From Syntrophomonadaceae bacterium (GTDB lineage Bacteria; Bacillota; Syntrophomonadia; Syntrophomonadales; Syntrophomonadaceae), in contig JAAZOA010000328.1 in NCBI GenBank assembly GCA_012798055.1, forward strand, positions 1 to 7,454: a stretch of DNA of 7,454 nt. Reading direction: 5' to 3'. The translations under genes and the position numbers were made by a program. Positions 6,283 to 7,454 of the stretch are shown here, one piece after another; the stretch's first letter is position 1; every line of letters starts with the position of its first letter. The notes under the pieces are model-generated. The model saw only the letters and a program-made list of their open reading frames with translations, did not search any database and had not been told where the DNA came from.

Positions 6283-7454
6283 TTGGACGCAACTACCCTG
6301 GGTGGACGTTATGAATTGTTGGAGATTATCGGCGAAGGCGGCATGTCCACTGTTTACAAGGCCCGAGACCGGGTTCTGGATAGAATCGTAGCGGTCAAAA
6401 TATTGCGGAGCGAGTTCGCCTCGGATAAAGGATTTGTTGAGAAGTTCAAGAGCGAAGCCCTGGCTGTTGCCAGTTTCTCCCACCCTAATATAGTGAATAT
6501 ATACGATGTAGGGCAGGAAAATGATGTCCACTATATCGTCATGGAATTCGTAGACGGTAAAACCCTCAAGGAAATCATCCGGGAACAAGCCCCACTATCG
6601 GTGGCGCAGGCCGTGAACATTGCTGTAGGTGTGTGCGATGGGGTACACCACGCCCACGAGAAGGGCATAATTCACCGGGACATCAAGCCCCACAACATAC
6701 TAATCACGGAACAGGGCATGGTCAAAGTTGCTGATTTCGGTATTGCGCGGGCAATCAGCACCAGCACCATTACTTATGGGAAAAATATTGTAGGCTCGGT
6801 ACATTATTTCTCCCCGGAGCAGGCCCGGGGCGAAGGCATCAATCGGACCACCGACATCTATTCAATAGGCTGCGTTCTATTCGAAATGCTGACCGGCAAA
6901 GTGCCTTTCAATGCCGACAGTCCCATTACAGTGGCATTGAGGCATATCCACGACGAACCCCCTTCACCCCGGAGCATCAATCCCGATATACCGGAAGAAC
7001 TGGAAGCCATCATCTTCAAGGCCATGGCTAAAGATCCGGGCAAACGCTTCCAGAGTGCTCAGGAGATGCGTAATACACTGCTTGCCGTCGGCAAGGAATC
7101 CCAGGCCGCACCTGCTGCGTTAAAAACAAGCGGCAACCTGCCCGGTAAGAAAAAAAGAATAAGCCGATTGGGCTGGGGATTGATCGCGGTGGCTCTGGTT
7201 GGATTATTCTCGGGGATGTTTTACATGATGGCCGGGAATTTGTTCGGGCAGGAAGTGGTGGTTCCGGCAATTGTAGGTATGGACATAAAACAGGCTGAAT
7301 CGGAACTTGACAAATTGGATCTGGTCATGAATATTGTTGCCCGCCAGGCGGATGAAAAGGTTCCTGCTGATGCAATCATATCCCAGGATCCGATCAGCGG
7401 GCGCAAGGTGAAATCAGGGCGGGAAATCAATGTTGTGATCAGCTTGGGCGCCGA
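6283..7454 (+). CDS. pknB: PASTA-domain Ser/Thr protein kinase (PknB/PrkC), 3' end cut by the window
   Basis: This is a eukaryotic-type membrane kinase that senses muropeptides or lipid II through external PASTA repeats and phosphorylates cell-division, wall and translation proteins. The window holds 390 codons; family members usually run to about 580-670. Kinase domain (about 10-270): glycine loop GEGGMSTVY (17-25), ATP lysine Lys39 in VAVKIL, Glu58 of helix C, catalytic HRDIKPHN (131-138, Asp133), metal-binding DFG (151-153), an activation loop rich in Ser/Thr (159-172), and SPE (177-179) for APE. A basic juxtamembrane linker (GKKKRISR) precedes one membrane helix (about 297-318). The first PASTA repeat starts near 325 (VVVPAIVGMDIKQAESEL) and ends at about 389; more repeats are expected beyond the edge. 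The start is TTG 6283, set by AGGAGG at 6269-6274; the next in-frame ATG falls inside the glycine loop. All catalytic residues are present. Confidence 0.97.
   Translation, partial: MDATTLGGRYELLEIIGEGGMSTVYKARDRVLDRIVAVKILRSEFASDKGFVEKFKSEALAVASFSHPNIVNIYDVGQENDVHYIVMEFVDGKTLKEIIREQAPLSVAQAVNIAVGVCDGVHHAHEKGIIHRDIKPHNILITEQGMVKVADFGIARAISTSTITYGKNIVGSVHYFSPEQARGEGINRTTDIYSIGCVLFEMLTGKVPFNADSPITVALRHIHDEPPSPRSINPDIPEELEAIIFKAMAKDPGKRFQSAQEMRNTLLAVGKESQAAPAALKTSGNLPGKKKRISRLGWGLIAVALVGLFSGMFYMMAGNLFGQEVVVPAIVGMDIKQAESELDKLDLVMNIVARQADEKVPADAIISQDPISGRKVKSGREINVVISLGA

Noticed and set aside
7081..7095. Short hairpin CTTGCC-GTC-GGCAAG in the pknB linker region
   Set aside because: Only six or seven base pairs with no T-run, inside coding sequence; not distinguishable from chance.

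Overview
The window is a stretch of bacterial chromosome packed with housekeeping genes, all on the + strand. Nine genes can be read, the first and last cut by the window edges: the 3' end of priA, then def, fmt, a DUF116-family membrane protein, a YugP-like zinc metallopeptidase, rsmB, rlmN, a PP2C phosphatase (stp/prpC) and a PASTA-domain Ser/Thr kinase (pknB/prkC). The order priA-def-fmt-rsmB-rlmN-stp-pknB is typical of Firmicutes. The two extra genes between fmt and rsmB, together with roughly balanced base composition, suggest a member of the class Clostridia (Syntrophomonas- or Desulfotomaculum-like anaerobes). That placement is inference from gene order and protein style; the genus cannot be fixed by eye.

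Layout. Positions 1-209 hold the PriA C-terminus (replication restart). Positions 221-1626 hold the formyl-methionine pair: Fmt formylates initiator Met-tRNA and Def removes the formyl group from new proteins. Positions 1640-3074 hold two membrane proteins, a cysteine-rich DUF116 protein of unknown function and a membrane zinc peptidase. Positions 3067-5536 hold two RNA methyltransferases, RsmB (16S rRNA m5C967) and RlmN (23S rRNA m2A2503 and tRNA m2A37), whose frames overlap. Positions 5559-7454 hold the Stp phosphatase and the transmembrane PASTA kinase that form a reversible protein-phosphorylation switch reading the state of the cell wall.

Intergenic gaps are at most about 22 bases, two junctions overlap, and no terminator, promoter, RNA gene, mobile element or CRISPR array was seen. 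The simplest reading is one long co-transcribed unit that starts upstream of the window and continues beyond it. No stretch over 300 bases lacks a gene.

I found no clearly new biological system. The points most worth a second look are the uncharacterised DUF116 protein with eight cysteines in its soluble part, its pairing with a membrane protease inside a translation operon, two strong inverted repeats inside rsmB, a changed SAM-binding motif in RsmB, and the long ribosome-binding-site spacing of rlmN.
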